DNA from: Sulfuritalea sp.
Lineage (GTDB): Bacteria; Pseudomonadota; Gammaproteobacteria; Burkholderiales; Rhodocyclaceae
Direction: 5' to 3'
Length of the DNA: 64,000 nt
Assembly: GCA_030651305.1 (NCBI GenBank)
Contig: JAUSCI010000075.1
Coordinates: 1-64,000, forward strand
The notes under the pieces are model-generated. The model was not told the DNA's origin, did not search any database, and saw only the letters and a program-made list of their open reading frames with translations. The translations under genes and the position numbers were made by a program. Every line of letters starts with the position of its first letter. Within the stretch, counting starts at the first letter, position 1. Below, one piece after another: positions 1 to 9,962 of this stretch.

Positions 1-178
1 GCCGCCTGAACCGTCCGCCAGGCGCGCCGTTGGGGGCGGAAACCGGCTTCGGGCTCCGCCCTCCGCCGCTTCCCGCCCCCAACAGAAAAAGCGGACAATT
101 CATGTGCTACAGAACCGGACAAGTCTAAAAACCCGCGACACCGACATGGAAATGGAATCCGGCTGCCGGACGCTCAAC
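1..178. other. Left-edge non-coding DNA, possible insertion-sequence end
   Basis: No convincing gene is seen here. Two copies of CGGACAA lie about 23 bases apart (near 90 and 114), separated by ATTCATGTGCTACAG. Repeated short boxes of this kind are common near the ends of IS21-family elements, whose body would lie left of the window. This is a weak resemblance from memory. It could equally be ordinary intergenic DNA downstream of sixA. Confidence 0.25.
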
Positions 179-640
179 TCAGACCAGGTCGGGGTTCAAG
201 ACCGCGCGCAGCACGGTTTGCCGCTCGTCGCTGCGCGCGCGGCGGGAAAACCACCAGACGCCGCCCTTCTTGATCGACCAGTCCGCCTCCTTGCCGCCAA
301 GCAGCAGTGCGGCGACACGCCCCAAGGTCGGCTGATGCCCGATGATCAGCACCACGCCGCCGTGATCGGGCCAGCCGGCAGCGGTCAGTACATCCGTCGC
401 AGACGCGCCGGTGCCGAGTTTGGGCTCGATCTCATAGGCCAGTTCCAGTGCATGGGCCGTCTGCTGGGTGCGTTCGGCCGGGCTGACGAGGATTTTCCGT
501 TTGCGCGGCAAGTGCTGGCGCAGCCAGCGTGCGACCTGCTTCGACTGCTTTTCACCGCGCGCGGTGAGGCGCCGCTTGTTGTCGGGGATGGCGCCATCGC
601 CTTCCTCGGCCTCAGCGTGACGCCAGAGTATCAAGTCCAT
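179..640 (-). CDS. sixA: SixA-type phosphohistidine phosphatase
   Basis: A 153-residue protein of the histidine phosphatase (phosphoglycerate mutase-like) superfamily. SixA enzymes remove phosphate from phosphohistidine, classically on HPt domains or the nitrogen phosphotransferase protein. The catalytic signature LILWRHAEAE is at residues 3-12, and the second catalytic histidine is probably in LIIGHQPTLG near residue 100. The length is typical for cytoplasmic SixA. It lies 53 bases downstream of the CYTH-CHAD gene on the same strand, so the two probably form an operon. The physiological substrate cannot be read from sequence. Confidence 0.9.
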   Translation of the reverse strand: MDLILWRHAEAEEGDGAIPDNKRRLTARGEKQSKQVARWLRQHLPRKRKILVSPAERTQQTAHALELAYEIEPKLGTGASATDVLTAAGWPDHGGVVLIIGHQPTLGRVAALLLGGKEADWSIKKGGVWWFSRRARSDERQTVLRAVLNPDLV

Positions 641-693
641 GTTCTGCCTCCATGTGTGGGTGCCAAGGCCGCATCGCGGGTGTTACGGGAATA

Positions 694-2205
694 TTACCCG
701 ACACATCCAGCAAGTTTCGGCAGGCGCAGCCGGGCCAGACGAACCAGCTCGCGCGATATGCCGGCCAGCAGGCTGGCATAGTGAGGGCCGTGCCAGCCGC
801 CGATCAGCGTTACCGCCTCGCGCAGCCGCGGATCGTCGCCGGCGCAATCCATCAACATGGCGCCGGCGCTGGACAGGTCATTGAGCTGGCCCAGTGTGTC
901 CTGCAAGGTGGCAAGCTGTTCCAGCACACGACTCAAGGCCCGTTCCGGCACCAGCGGCGAAAAGAATTCCAGCGCATAACGCAGGCGTTTGACGCCGATG
1001 CGCAGGGCGTGCAGCGATGCCGGATCGTCAATGCTTGCCGCCACCGCCAGTCGCCGTACCTTGTTGCGCAAGCGTTTCAGGCGCTCGGCGGCGAAACTCA
1101 GGAGCAGGATCGCGGGTCCGGATTCGACCGGCCTGGCGTGCAGCGATTCCAGCGCGGTCAGCAGCATGCGCCCGTAGTCGGGCGCCGCCAGCATCACGAT
1201 CGCCTGGGCGCGAGCCGTGTAGCGACGGTTGGTAATGTCGCTGGCCAGTGCCGGCAGCCGGGGTTCGTTGGGCAAGGCGGCCAGCACCGGGTTGGCAATT
1301 TCGGCCAGCAGCACATCCAGGTCGCGGGCGCGGCCCAGTTGCTGCATCAATGCCGACAGCGGCGGCCGCAGAGGTTCGGCAAAATGCTCCGGCAGCACCG
1401 GCGCGAAAAGCCGCAGCGCAGCCCGCAGCCGGCGCGCCGCGACGCGCATCTGGTGGATGTACTCGGCATCGTCGCTGCTCAGCGCCCCGCGATGATTCTG
1501 CTGCATGTGTTCGAGGCAGGACAGCGCAATGTGGTGGAAGGCCTCGAACGGAGTCATGGCGGCGGACAGCGCCACGGTTTCGGCTTTGAACGGCACCGGC
1601 GGCGCCCCGGTATGCAGGCGATAGCCGCGCTCTGCCTTGGACAATACCGAAGGCGTCAGCGTGACGCGTTCGGCGAGTTGCGCGGCGAGGCCGAAAATGG
1701 CGCTAACCGGCGCTCCGGCGAGTTCCAGTTCCACTTCGGAGATGGCTTCGCGGCGCCCGTTGGCAATGATCCAGCCTCGATCAAGGGTCAGCAGCACGGC
1801 GCCGGGACCGGCAGAAAAGTTCCAGGTGATGCGGCGAAAGCGGGTTTCGCAAATAGGCACGATGCGAGCCAGCAGCTTGGGTCGCTGCAGCCATTCGCGC
1901 ACGGTCGGCTGATCGACGCCGGAAAAGTCGAAATTTCCGGTGTAAGGCGTTTCCCACTCGGGTCGGCTGGAGAGGCCCGCGGCGGAACTGCCGGCCAGCT
2001 TGACCGTTTGCAGCCAGTCGCGCCCCTTGCGTCGCAGGCGCAGGGCGATGCCGCGTCGACGCAGGGAAAGATCCGCCGTGTCGTAATAAATGTTGTCGAG
2101 CGTATCGGCATGACGCAGGGTCGCCTGCTTCAGCAGCGGATGCCGCAGGAAGCGTGACTGATGGCCCTCGGCAAGTGCCAGCTTGAGTTCGACTTCTTCA
2201 GCCAT
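694..2205 (-). CDS. CYTH and CHAD domain protein (inorganic triphosphatase-like)
   Basis: A 503-residue two-domain protein. The N-terminal 200 residues are a CYTH triphosphate tunnel domain with the EVELK signature (ExExK) at residues 4-8. The C-terminal part is a CHAD helical domain with two conserved basic helices, IHQMRVAARRLRAALRLF and LRIGVKRLRYALEFF. Proteins of this architecture, such as E. coli YgiF, hydrolyse inorganic triphosphate, and CHAD domains bind polyphosphate. Co-transcription with sixA fits a phosphate-related role. The long plus-strand ORF over the same bases is a shadow. Confidence 0.92.
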   Translation of the reverse strand: MAEEVELKLALAEGHQSRFLRHPLLKQATLRHADTLDNIYYDTADLSLRRRGIALRLRRKGRDWLQTVKLAGSSAAGLSSRPEWETPYTGNFDFSGVDQPTVREWLQRPKLLARIVPICETRFRRITWNFSAGPGAVLLTLDRGWIIANGRREAISEVELELAGAPVSAIFGLAAQLAERVTLTPSVLSKAERGYRLHTGAPPVPFKAETVALSAAMTPFEAFHHIALSCLEHMQQNHRGALSSDDAEYIHQMRVAARRLRAALRLFAPVLPEHFAEPLRPPLSALMQQLGRARDLDVLLAEIANPVLAALPNEPRLPALASDITNRRYTARAQAIVMLAAPDYGRMLLTALESLHARPVESGPAILLLSFAAERLKRLRNKVRRLAVAASIDDPASLHALRIGVKRLRYALEFFSPLVPERALSRVLEQLATLQDTLGQLNDLSSAGAMLMDCAGDDPRLREAVTLIGGWHGPHYASLLAGISRELVRLARLRLPKLAGCVG

Positions 2206-2394
2206 GATTGTTTGCGCGACGGAAAGACTGAATTATCCATCATCCATGTGCGGAAATTGCTGCCTTGTCGCGGCCGATAGCCTTCATTCTGGCCATTCCT
2301 GTTTGGGGTTGCAATCCAGGCGGCACGCCGTGGCTGCGGTGCAATGAGTTTGTGTTGTTGTGCGGCGGATGGGCGCAGGCGATGAATAAAGCCT

Positions 2395-3249
2395 TCAGTG
2401 ATTTGATACCGGATGTTTGTTTCGCCGGGCAAAGCTCAGGACTCGAAAAACATAGGATTGGGTTTCGTAGTAGGGCGGGATGCCGCCATGACGGTCTACC
2501 GCACCTTCGCCTGCGTTGTAAGCGGCGACCACCTTGCTCAGGTCTCCGGCAAAGCGACGGTGGAGCCAGCGCAAATAAGCCAAGCCGCCACGGATGTTGT
2601 CTTCCGGATTCCAGACGTTGCGCACATTAAAACGTGCTGCAGTGGCAGGAATCAGTTGCATGACCCCCTGAGCGTTCTTGGGCGACAACGCGCGCGGGTC
2701 GAAGTTGGATTCGACCGCAGCGACGGCCATCGCCAGTTCAGGGGTAACGCCATACTCGGGAGCGAGGCGCAGGATCAGGGCGGCAATCTTGCTTTGGGTC
2801 AAAGGGAGTTGCCGGACATAACGTCCAAAATCGAAGGCAGCGACCTTCCGGTAGGCTTCGGTCTGAGTCAGGCAGACGGGTTGCCGAATGGGTTGTTCCT
2901 GGAGTTCGGGTAACAGGGAAACTGCCTGTTCATGTCCCAATTCCGTCGCGTAGGTCAGGAATGACTTGGCAGCGACCAGGTCGCGCACATCGCCTGGTCC
3001 CCTCAGGTAGATCAGCCCTGCCCGGTAATGCGCTTCCGGACTTCCATAACGAGCCGCTTCACAGTAGATGGCCCCGGCCAGTGCCTGGTCCTCGCTGCCC
3101 ATCGCCGATTGCTCCAGTGACCAAGCCTCCTCCAGCAATGCCTTGATGCGCGGCGGGACCATATCCATTTGGGGCGCCTGCAAAGCGACCGCAGCTTGGA
3201 CAGGCGCTGCAAACAGCATGATCAGCAAGACTAAATGTGAGAGATTCAT
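2395..3249 (-). CDS. Lytic transglycosylase (SLT domain) with signal peptide
   Basis: A 284-residue exported protein that probably cleaves peptidoglycan glycan strands in the periplasm. Residues 1-19 form a signal peptide ending APVQA. A Sel1/TPR-like helical stretch (YRAGLIYLRGPGDV) follows around residues 65-115. The SLT domain fills the C-terminal half: AVAAVESNFDPRALSPKNAQ carries the expected catalytic glutamate, followed by GVMQLIPATA and VVAAYNAGEGAV. It stands alone, with about 170 bases of non-coding DNA separating it from the divergent PilZ gene. Confidence 0.9.
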   Translation of the reverse strand: MNLSHLVLLIMLFAAPVQAAVALQAPQMDMVPPRIKALLEEAWSLEQSAMGSEDQALAGAIYCEAARYGSPEAHYRAGLIYLRGPGDVRDLVAAKSFLTYATELGHEQAVSLLPELQEQPIRQPVCLTQTEAYRKVAAFDFGRYVRQLPLTQSKIAALILRLAPEYGVTPELAMAVAAVESNFDPRALSPKNAQGVMQLIPATAARFNVRNVWNPEDNIRGGLAYLRWLHRRFAGDLSKVVAAYNAGEGAVDRHGGIPPYYETQSYVFRVLSFARRNKHPVSNH

Positions 3250-3417
3250 GCGCTAAATATTTCTTGGGCACATCACCACGGACAGTTCTTGCAACTGGAG
3301 CCGACAATCAACAACGCAATCGTTCTTTTCATTGAGTGACCCCTGTCGACCGCAACCTGAATCGAATTCTACCCCTTGTAGCGGCAGGCCCTCCCTGACG
3401 TCGGCCGCTCAAATCCC

Positions 3418-4323
3418 ATGTCTAAGGTATCGCCAATGACGGCGCCGGAGAAATCACGCCAAGCGAACGTCAGCAATGGCGAAGTGGCTGGACTGCCGCC
3501 GACAGCGATTGCAGGAAACCGTCAACCCGTCGGCCGACTGTCGATCTTCTGGTGGGATAATTACTCGGGACGTGACCAGCTTCTGGTCGAAACTTTCCGA
3601 ACAGGTACCGCATTGCTTATGCCCACGACCGAAAAGGCTGCGCCTGCAGCGGACCAGCTGCTGCGCTCACGGATCGAGATCAAGCGAGTGCTCGATGCAT
3701 TGGTCGCCCGGAACGAGGTTGTCACGGCAGAAATCCCGGGGAATAAAGATCCGTTCTCCGCGCAGATTATTGGCGCCGACGCACAATGGGGGTTCATCAT
3801 CGTCACCCGGGCTGCGGACGAATCGGCAAATAGTGCCTTGCTTGCCCGCGCCAATGTGACTTTCGTGTCGAGGCCGGGCGGTTGGCACATCGAGTTCGTC
3901 GCTGCCGGACCGAGCCAGGTAATCCACAAAGGCATTCCGGCCATCTGCTTGCGCTATCCGGATATCCTTGCCGTACAGCAGCGCCGTCAACACGATCGCC
4001 GCGAAGTGACCTCGCCGGCGCTGCTGCGGTGCGTCGCCGATGCCGGCGGCATCATGCCCTTCGAAGCGAAGATACGGGATATCAGCCTTGGCGGCATCAG
4101 TGCCCTCTTCTATTCTGCCGACATTGCGCTCGAGCCAGGCACGGTGCTCGTGGGCAGCCAGATCGAAATTCCGGGTTGCGCCCCGGTCACCGTCGACCTT
4201 GAAGTACGTTATTCAGAACTCGTTACGCTGCCGGATGGCAGCCGCGGACATTCCTCCGGGTTTCGCTTCATCAACCCGCCCGACGACCTCAGCAAACTCA
4301 TCGACGCAGTCGGCAAGCATTGA
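3418..4323 (+). CDS. PilZ domain protein, YcgR-like cyclic-di-GMP effector
   Basis: A 301-residue protein with a YcgR-like N-terminal domain (about residues 50-170) and a C-terminal PilZ domain. The cyclic-di-GMP binding motif appears as QHDRREV (an RxxxR-type element preceding the barrel) and DISLGGI (D/NxSxxG). Proteins of this type slow the flagellar motor or alter surface behaviour when cyclic-di-GMP is high. No flagellar gene is adjacent. The start used is the first ATG of the open frame; a later methionine (MTAPEK, residue 7) is also possible. Confidence 0.85.
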   Translation: MSKVSPMTAPEKSRQANVSNGEVAGLPPTAIAGNRQPVGRLSIFWWDNYSGRDQLLVETFRTGTALLMPTTEKAAPAADQLLRSRIEIKRVLDALVARNEVVTAEIPGNKDPFSAQIIGADAQWGFIIVTRAADESANSALLARANVTFVSRPGGWHIEFVAAGPSQVIHKGIPAICLRYPDILAVQQRRQHDRREVTSPALLRCVADAGGIMPFEAKIRDISLGGISALFYSADIALEPGTVLVGSQIEIPGCAPVTVDLEVRYSELVTLPDGSRGHSSGFRFINPPDDLSKLIDAVGKH

Positions 4324-4356
4324 TCGCCGAAGCCGGTCGGTGAATCAGGCTAGCCG

Positions 4357-5592
4357 CTATTCGTAGCGCAGGGCCTCGATGGGCAGGAGGCGCGAGGCTT
4401 TCTTCGCCGGGTAGTAGCCGAAAAATATGCCGATCGCACCGGCAAAACCGGCGGCGAGCACGATCGAGCCGCCCGAGAGTTCGGTGCGCCAGCCGGCGAA
4501 CTGGGCGATCGCCGTGGCGCCGCCGACGCCGAGCAGGATGCCGATGGCGCCGCCGATCAGCGACAGGGTGACGGCCTCGACCAGGAACTGGGTCAGGATG
4601 TCGCGGCCGCGGGCGCCGACCGCCATGCGCAGACCGATCTCGCGCGTGCGCTCGGTGACCGAGACCAGCATGATGTTCATGATGCCGATGCCGCCCACCA
4701 GCAGCGAGACCGAGGCGACGGCCGCCAGCAGCAGCGACATCACCTTCGACGAGGCCTCTTGGGCCTGGAGGATTTCGGACAGGTTGCGTACGTAAAAGTC
4801 GTCGTCCTGTCCCTGCTGCAGCCGGTGGCGCTGGCGCATCAGCTCGCGCATGCGGGCCTCCGCTTCCGCCATGTTGGCGCCATCCTTGGTCTTGACCATG
4901 ATCGAGCCGACGTTGCGCCCGGCGGCGTAACGGCTGGAGCCGAGTACGCGTTTGCGGGCCGTGCTGATCGGCATCAGGATGATGTCGTCCTGGTCCTGCC
5001 CCATCATGTTCTGGCCCTTGCGGTCGAGCACGCCGATGATGGTCAGCGGCACCTTGTTGATACGCACCACCTGGTCGAGCGGACTGCTCTCGCCGAACAG
5101 GTTCTGCGCCACGGTCTGGCCGATCAGGATTACCTTGCCGGCGCCACTGACTTCCGCCTGTTCGAAGCCGCGGCCCTCGATCACCGGCCAGTCGCGAACC
5201 TGGAGATATTCCGGCGAGGTGCCGTAGAACACCGTGGACCAGTTGGTGTTGCCCAGCACCACTTGTCCGCTGCCGCGCAGCGACGGCGCCGCGGCCTGGA
5301 TTTCATCGATCTCGCGGTTTAGCGCGTAGGCGTCGTCCTCGGTGATGGTCGGCTGCGAACCGCTGCCACCGCGCGCGCCGCCCGAGGTCATTGAGCCGGA
5401 AAGGACCATGATGATGTTGGAACCGAGGCTCTTGATCTGGTCCTCGACCCGCGCCTGGGCGCCGTTGCCGACGGCGATCATGACGATCACGGCGGCGACG
5501 CCAATGATGATGCCGAGCATGGTCAGCGCCGAGCGCAGCTTGTTGATGCGCAGGGCGAGCAGGGCGATGCGCAGGGTGGCGGCGAAGTTCAT
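4357..5592 (-). CDS. MacB-type ABC transporter permease (FtsX family)
   Basis: A 411-residue inner-membrane protein. One transmembrane helix lies near residues 20-45 ([20 protein letters not shown]), followed by a large periplasmic MacB_PCD domain and three C-terminal helices starting at [20 protein letters not shown]. This is the mechanotransmitting permease of tripartite exporters for macrolides, peptides or siderophores. In E. coli MacB the ATPase is fused; here it is a separate upstream gene overlapping by 4 bases. The order on this strand is adaptor, ATPase, permease. Confidence 0.92.
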   Translation of the reverse strand: MNFAATLRIALLALRINKLRSALTMLGIIIGVAAVIVMIAVGNGAQARVEDQIKSLGSNIIMVLSGSMTSGGARGGSGSQPTITEDDAYALNREIDEIQAAAPSLRGSGQVVLGNTNWSTVFYGTSPEYLQVRDWPVIEGRGFEQAEVSGAGKVILIGQTVAQNLFGESSPLDQVVRINKVPLTIIGVLDRKGQNMMGQDQDDIILMPISTARKRVLGSSRYAAGRNVGSIMVKTKDGANMAEAEARMRELMRQRHRLQQGQDDDFYVRNLSEILQAQEASSKVMSLLLAAVASVSLLVGGIGIMNIMLVSVTERTREIGLRMAVGARGRDILTQFLVEAVTLSLIGGAIGILLGVGGATAIAQFAGWRTELSGGSIVLAAGFAGAIGIFFGYYPAKKASRLLPIEALRYE

Positions 5593-6302
5593 AGTTGCGC
5601 CGCCGCGTCTTTCGGCGCGTTGCCGTGGTCTTCGATTACCTTGCCGTCGCGGAAGGAAATGATGCGTCCGGCGAAGTCGGCAATGTCGTGCTCGTGGGTC
5701 ACCAGCACGATGGTGATGCCCTCGCGGTTGAGCTGCTGCAATAGCGCCATGATCTCGACGCTGGTATGCGAATCCAGCGCGCCGGTCGGCTCGTCGGCCA
5801 GCACCAGTTGCGGATCATTGACCAGCGCGCGGGCGATGGCGACGCGCTGCTGCTGGCCGCCGGAAAGCTGCGACGGGTGATGGTCCATGCGATCCGCCAG
5901 GCCGATCTGGGTCAGGCGCCGTTCCGCGCGCGGATGGCGTTCCGACGCCGGTACATTGCCATACAGCAGTGGCAGCGCAACATTGTCCAGCGCCGAGGTA
6001 CGCGCCAGCAGGTTGAAGTGCTGGAAGACGAATCCCAGCTTGCGATTGCGCACTACTGCCAATTCGTCGCCCGAGAGCGCCGAAACTTTCTGGCCGCCGA
6101 GCCAGTAGCTGCCGGCACTCGGATGGTCGAGGCAGCCGAGCAGGTTCATGAAAGTGGACTTGCCGGAACCCGACGGCCCCATGACGGCGACGAATTCCCC
6201 GGCCGCAATGTCGAGCGTGACGCCGCGCAGGGCCGGCACCACGTTGCTGCCCATGACATAATCCTTGGCCAGTCCCTCGACCCGGATCAGCGGCTCGCTC
6301 AC
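5589..6302 (-). CDS. ABC transporter ATP-binding protein, MacB/LolD type
   Basis: A 237-residue nucleotide-binding subunit. It has Walker [10 protein letters not shown], the Q-loop in FVFQHFNLL, signature [15 protein letters not shown] and Walker [13 protein letters not shown]. It would energise the permease encoded immediately downstream (ATGA overlap) together with the periplasmic adaptor encoded just upstream with an 11-base gap. No TolC-type outer-membrane gene is next to the cluster, so the exporter presumably uses one encoded elsewhere. Confidence 0.94.
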   Translation of the reverse strand: MSEPLIRVEGLAKDYVMGSNVVPALRGVTLDIAAGEFVAVMGPSGSGKSTFMNLLGCLDHPSAGSYWLGGQKVSALSGDELAVVRNRKLGFVFQHFNLLARTSALDNVALPLLYGNVPASERHPRAERRLTQIGLADRMDHHPSQLSGGQQQRVAIARALVNDPQLVLADEPTGALDSHTSVEIMALLQQLNREGITIVLVTHEHDIADFAGRIISFRDGKVIEDHGNAPKDAAAQL

Positions 6303-6313
6303 GGCTGCTGGGC

Positions 6314-7864
6314 CTAGAAAAGGCGCGGGCCGGGCATGCCGGCAGCCTTCGCTGCAGCTTGCTGCCCGACGATGACTTCCTGGCCCTCCTTGATATCGCC
6401 GGAAACGATCTCGGTCATGCTGCCGTCGGTGAGACCGAGACGCACCTCGATGCCCTTGGGTTTGCCGTCCTCGCCGACGATCCAGATGCGTCCGCTGCCG
6501 CCACCGCCGCCGGCTCGCGCGGCCTGCGATTCGCTGGCCAGTTCGTCGTAGCGCTTCTTCTGTTCAGGCGCGAGGATGGCCGCGATTTTCTCGCGGATCT
6601 CGGCGCGATTGCGCTCTTGCGCCTTGGCTTTTTCCGCCTCCGGCAGATCGCGGGCGGCCCTGAACTTGTCGCGCATGCCGGAGAAGATCGCATCGACCTT
6701 GCCCTGCTGGTCGGCATCGAGCTTCAGTTCGGCCACCAGCCGCTCGCGTAACTGGGCAAGCCCGCCGCCTCCGCCGCTGCTGCCTCCGGCACCAGCCGCT
6801 GCCGCAGGAGTCGGCGCTGACGGGACGGCGACGGTGGTCTTCCTGTCGTCGCCACTGCCCGTCGGGCGGTAACGCAGCGCCGCATTGGGCGCCTTGAGCG
6901 TCTTGTCCTTGTGCGCGGTGACGATGCGCACATTGGCTGTCATGCCCGGCAGCAAGGTGAGATCGGGGTTGGCCGCGGAAATCACCACGATGTAGGTCAC
7001 GACGTTCGATACCACGGTGGCGGCCTTGCGTACCTGGCGCACCTCGCCCTCGAAATGGCGGCCGGCGAAGGCATCCACCGTGAAGCTGGCTTTTTGGCCG
7101 ACGCGCACGCGACCCACGTCGGCCTCGTCGATCGAGGTTTCCACCTGCATGTCGGTCAGGTTCTTGGCGATGACGAACAGTTCAGGTGACTGGAGGCTGG
7201 CGGCCACCGTTTGCCCCGGCTCGATGCTGCGCTTGACCACGATGCCATCTACCGGGGCCGTGATCGAGGTGCGCTGCAGATCGACGCGGGCCGCCGCGAG
7301 CTGGGCCTCGCGCTGACGCACGACCGCTTCGCCGTTCTTCACCTGGGCTTCGGCCGAGGCCAGCGAGGCGCGCGCCGCGTCCAGGGTGTTCTGCGCCGTG
7401 TCGCGTTCGGCCGGGGAGATGAAGTTTTTCTCCACCAGCGTCTTCTTGCGCTCGTAGTCACGCTGGGCGTTGGACAGGTTGGCGCGGGCGCGGGACACCT
7501 CCGCCTGCTGCACTCCCTGAGCGGCGCGCGCCGCGTCGACGTCGGCCTGGGCCTGGCGTACGCGATGCTCATAGGTTTCCGGGTCCAGCCGCGCGATCAA
7601 CTGGCCGAACTTCACCGGCGAGTTGAAGTCGACCAGGATCTCCTTGATCTGGCCGGAGACTTGCGAACCGACCTGCACCGAAACCACCGGATTCAATGTG
7701 CCGGTGGCGGAGACAGCGGCCGTGAGCGGGCCGCTCTCGGCTTTGGCCAGTTTGAATTTCGGCGAGTCACCGTTCGTACCGTAATTGCGCCAAACCGCGT
7801 AGCCGGCTGCGGCAATGATGATCACGGCGAGGGACGCCAGTCCAAGACGGGAGGATGTTTTCAT
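6314..7864 (-). CDS. macA: MacA-like periplasmic adaptor with inserted Spy-like helical segment
   Basis: About 516 residues from the ATG at 7864 ([12 protein letters not shown]). The track's longer start adds implausible sequence. One N-terminal transmembrane anchor is followed by an HlyD/MacA adaptor: lipoyl halves around [15 protein letters not shown] and [20 protein letters not shown], with a long coiled-coil hairpin between. Unusually, glycine-rich linkers bracket an extra helical segment ([18 protein letters not shown] to [14 protein letters not shown]) resembling the Spy/CpxP repeat fold. The final beta domain resumes at [20 protein letters not shown] copy of the dispersed 24-bp repeat encodes part of the preceding linker. 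Confidence 0.9.
   Translation of the reverse strand: MKTSSRLGLASLAVIIIAAAGYAVWRNYGTNGDSPKFKLAKAESGPLTAAVSATGTLNPVVSVQVGSQVSGQIKEILVDFNSPVKFGQLIARLDPETYEHRVRQAQADVDAARAAQGVQQAEVSRARANLSNAQRDYERKKTLVEKNFISPAERDTAQNTLDAARASLASAEAQVKNGEAVVRQREAQLAAARVDLQRTSITAPVDGIVVKRSIEPGQTVAASLQSPELFVIAKNLTDMQVETSIDEADVGRVRVGQKASFTVDAFAGRHFEGEVRQVRKAATVVSNVVTYIVVISAANPDLTLLPGMTANVRIVTAHKDKTLKAPNAALRYRPTGSGDDRKTTVAVPSAPTPAAAAGAGGSSGGGGGLAQLRERLVAELKLDADQQGKVDAIFSGMRDKFRAARDLPEAEKAKAQERNRAEIREKIAAILAPEQKKRYDELASESQAARAGGGGGSGRIWIVGEDGKPKGIEVRLGLTDGSMTEIVSGDIKEGQEVIVGQQAAAKAAGMPGPRLF
6807..6831. repeat. Dispersed 24-bp repeat inside macA
   Basis: GAGTCGGCGCTGACGGGACG fits the reverse complement with several differences. 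It encodes part of the proline/alanine-rich linker before the Spy-like insertion. Confidence 0.5.
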
Positions 7865-8121
7865 GGTCGCGATTGTAGACGATCCGTTTGGTGAGGCATG
7901 TAACCGGATGTTAAGGAACAGCCCGCCGGAGCCGGCTGGCTGCCATGCGTGCTGACTGAACTGGCGAACCCGACGGCGCAAGTGTTCGCTGTCGCACAGA
8001 CCGCCGGCGTGGTGCGGAACAGGATGCTTGGCAGAGCAATGTCGGCGCGCAAATGTACGGCTACGCAGGTTGCCGATCATCCGCGGGTGGCATTTCCCAA
8101 TTACAAGAAGGAATAGAGATC

Positions 8122-8463
8122 ATGAAATCGACATCGTTTCGCAGTCGCCTCGTCACTGCTTCCGCCATGCTTCTGGTCGCCGGCAGCGCCGGCATGCTGG
8201 CAGCAGGAACGGCCCATGCCGATACGCCGCGACAGGAGACCGCAGGCGAACTGCTCGATGACACGGTGACCACCACCAAGGTGAAGACCGCGTTTTTTCA
8301 GGACGAGAAAGTGAGCGCCCTGCGCATCAACGTCCATAGCAACAGAGGTGTCGTGCAGTTGAGCGGATTCGCCAACTCGCTGCAGGAAGTCGACCGTGCC
8401 GCCGAGATCGCGCGTACCGTGCCCGGCGTCATCGCAGTAAGGAACGATATCCTGCTGAAGTAG
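8122..8463 (+). CDS. Periplasmic BON-domain protein
   Basis: A 113-residue protein from the ATG at 8122, preceded by an AAGAAGGAATAGAG ribosome-binding stretch. A signal peptide ends at GTAHA. One BON domain follows: DDTVTTTKVKTAFFQDEKVS, then INVHSNRGVVQLSGFANSLQEVDRAAEIARTVPGV. BON proteins such as OsmY bind phospholipid or envelope surfaces and are often stress induced. The track's earlier start (8053) is rejected because it would place the signal peptide internally. It stands alone and converges on the next gene. Confidence 0.88.
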   Translation: MKSTSFRSRLVTASAMLLVAGSAGMLAAGTAHADTPRQETAGELLDDTVTTTKVKTAFFQDEKVSALRINVHSNRGVVQLSGFANSLQEVDRAAEIARTVPGVIAVRNDILLK

Positions 8464-8468
8464 GGGCC

Positions 8469-8503
8469 GCGCTGACCATCAGCCTGGCCGACCCCGTCAG
8501 CGC
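8469..8503. terminator. Possible shared terminator hairpin between convergent genes
   Basis: An 8-base perfect inverted repeat GCGCTGAC...GTCAGCGC with a 19-base loop lies between the stop of the BON gene and the stop of the convergent minus-strand gene. There is no clear T-run, so intrinsic termination is uncertain. Confidence 0.3.
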
Positions 8504-9399
8504 TCTGTCTGCTGGCGCAAGTGCTCGGCGCGCTTCATCTCCAGATACTCGGCCCGATCCATCTCATGTAACTGCCGCGGATACCGCTCGACAGCCGTAA
8601 ACCAGCTCTGCAAACGGTGTTCAAGGCGGACCGCGGCTACCGCGTCGGAGGCCCCGAGAAAGCTGTCGATCGCGAGGTAATAACGCATCGTGTTGCGTTC
8701 CACGAGGCCGCGTACCCCGCCAATATGGCTGACTTGACCGCCGACTTGAGTACTGCTCAGGGTGAAGCCCACTTTGTCGTTGCCGACGGTGCCGAGATAG
8801 GTCTTCAAGGCCAGCCGTGCGGCAAGATTGATGGTGTAGGAGTAGGTCAGATGGACGAAGGTCCTGGCGTTCGGCAGCGCTACCGCTTCCAGGCGAACGC
8901 GATAGTCGCTGGTGCCGAGCGGTCCGTTTTCGGCGTCGAGGGCAATTGCAAAATAGTCCGGCGTCGCCGCGGCGGCGCTGAATCTGAATTCGATACGCTC
9001 TGAATCGGCGAGTGCTTCCTGCTTTTTGCTACCGACATTCACTCTCAGGACGGTGCCGGAAGGTCCTGCCACCGCATGGCAATACTTCGTGTTGATGTGG
9101 AGCAGCATCACGTCGCACCAGTGATCCGGACTGGCCAGACCGGCACTGACCTTGTCCAGCGGGTAATCGACGATTGCGTAGATGTCGCCCTGCAACCGGT
9201 CCGCGGTTTCAATGGAATCGAGAACCAGCGGCCGTCCGAATTGATTGGTCCGCAATTGTTCCTGCATCGACACATGGCGCTGGCGCAATGTCGCCCCAGG
9301 ATCCGGTCCCGGCGCAGCGGCCTCGGCGACAGCCGTAGCACAGATCAACAGCAGGCATGGCACCGCGCCCAGCGAGCCCGACCGCAAACGCTTATTCAC
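8497..9399 (-). CDS. Exported protein of unknown function
   Basis: A 300-residue protein with an N-terminal signal peptide (LLLICATAVAEAAA). The body has alternating strands and a pattern suggestive of a lipid-binding START/SRPBCC-like fold (ADRLQGDIYAIVDYPLDKVS, with later mixed beta segments). That fold is a guess and no catalytic motif is visible. The C-terminal 50 residues are charged and helical (YPRQLHEMDRAEYLEMKRAE). It is preceded by a PAS gene on the same strand, with a 33-base gap. Confidence 0.7.
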   Translation of the reverse strand: MNKRLRSGSLGAVPCLLLICATAVAEAAAPGPDPGATLRQRHVSMQEQLRTNQFGRPLVLDSIETADRLQGDIYAIVDYPLDKVSAGLASPDHWCDVMLLHINTKYCHAVAGPSGTVLRVNVGSKKQEALADSERIEFRFSAAAATPDYFAIALDAENGPLGTSDYRVRLEAVALPNARTFVHLTYSYTINLAARLALKTYLGTVGNDKVGFTLSSTQVGGQVSHIGGVRGLVERNTMRYYLAIDSFLGASDAVAAVRLEHRLQSWFTAVERYPRQLHEMDRAEYLEMKRAEHLRQQTER

Positions 9400-9432
9400 G
9401 TCGGTTGCCCCGCTGCAAACGTGGGAAGGGGG

Positions 9433-9843
9433 TCATATCGCCTGTATCGGCTGGCGCAGATCGAGGACAAAAACTTCGTGATCGTCCGCCATCCTTCGCG
9501 ATACGCTGACTTCCACTGCAAACCCTTGGCCGCGGGCGTCGGTTGCCTCGAATTTCCGCCAACCGGCGTCTGCGCCGAGATGGACGAGATACCTCGCGTC
9601 ATGGCCCGGTGATTCGGCATGCCCCAACAGGCCGGCGATAAACGCCGAAACCGGCTTCCCCAGCAGTCGGCCCCGGCTTGTCCCGAATATGTCTTCCACG
9701 GCAGCCCCGCAACCGCAGATCATGCCGGCGCCATCCACGATCAACGCGGTGTGCTCGCGGCCGCTCGCCGGGTTCGCTGCGGCATGGACCGGGTTGGGTA
9801 TCGAGTGGTACTGCTGCGGCGCAATTCTGGCGTGGGCGATCAT
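9433..9843 (-). CDS. Single PAS-domain protein
   Basis: About 136 residues from the ATG at 9843 (MIAHARIAPQQY). Residues 30-130 look like one PAS domain: TALIVDGAGMICGCGAAVEDIFG, then GRLLGKPVSAFI, and a C-terminal strand pair ending HEVFVLDLRQP. There is no output domain, so it would act by binding a partner, or it may be a sensor fragment. The track's longer start at 10116 runs into mlaC and is rejected. It is probably co-transcribed with the exported protein downstream. Confidence 0.65.
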   Translation of the reverse strand: MIAHARIAPQQYHSIPNPVHAAANPASGREHTALIVDGAGMICGCGAAVEDIFGTSRGRLLGKPVSAFIAGLLGHAESPGHDARYLVHLGADAGWRKFEATDARGQGFAVEVSVSRRMADDHEVFVLDLRQPIQAI

Positions 9844-9962
9844 GGTCGTTATCCTTTGCCGATTGACAATGAAACATCCGGTGCTGACAGGCCTGCTCTG
9901 ATTTTGACTGACGAAAATTGAAAATAGTTCAGGAACAATGTTTGTGCATCGAGCCCCGCGCA

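Noticed and set aside
652-2157. A 501-residue plus-strand ORF
   Set aside because: It is the antisense shadow of the CYTH-CHAD gene, glutamine/arginine-rich and without any domain.
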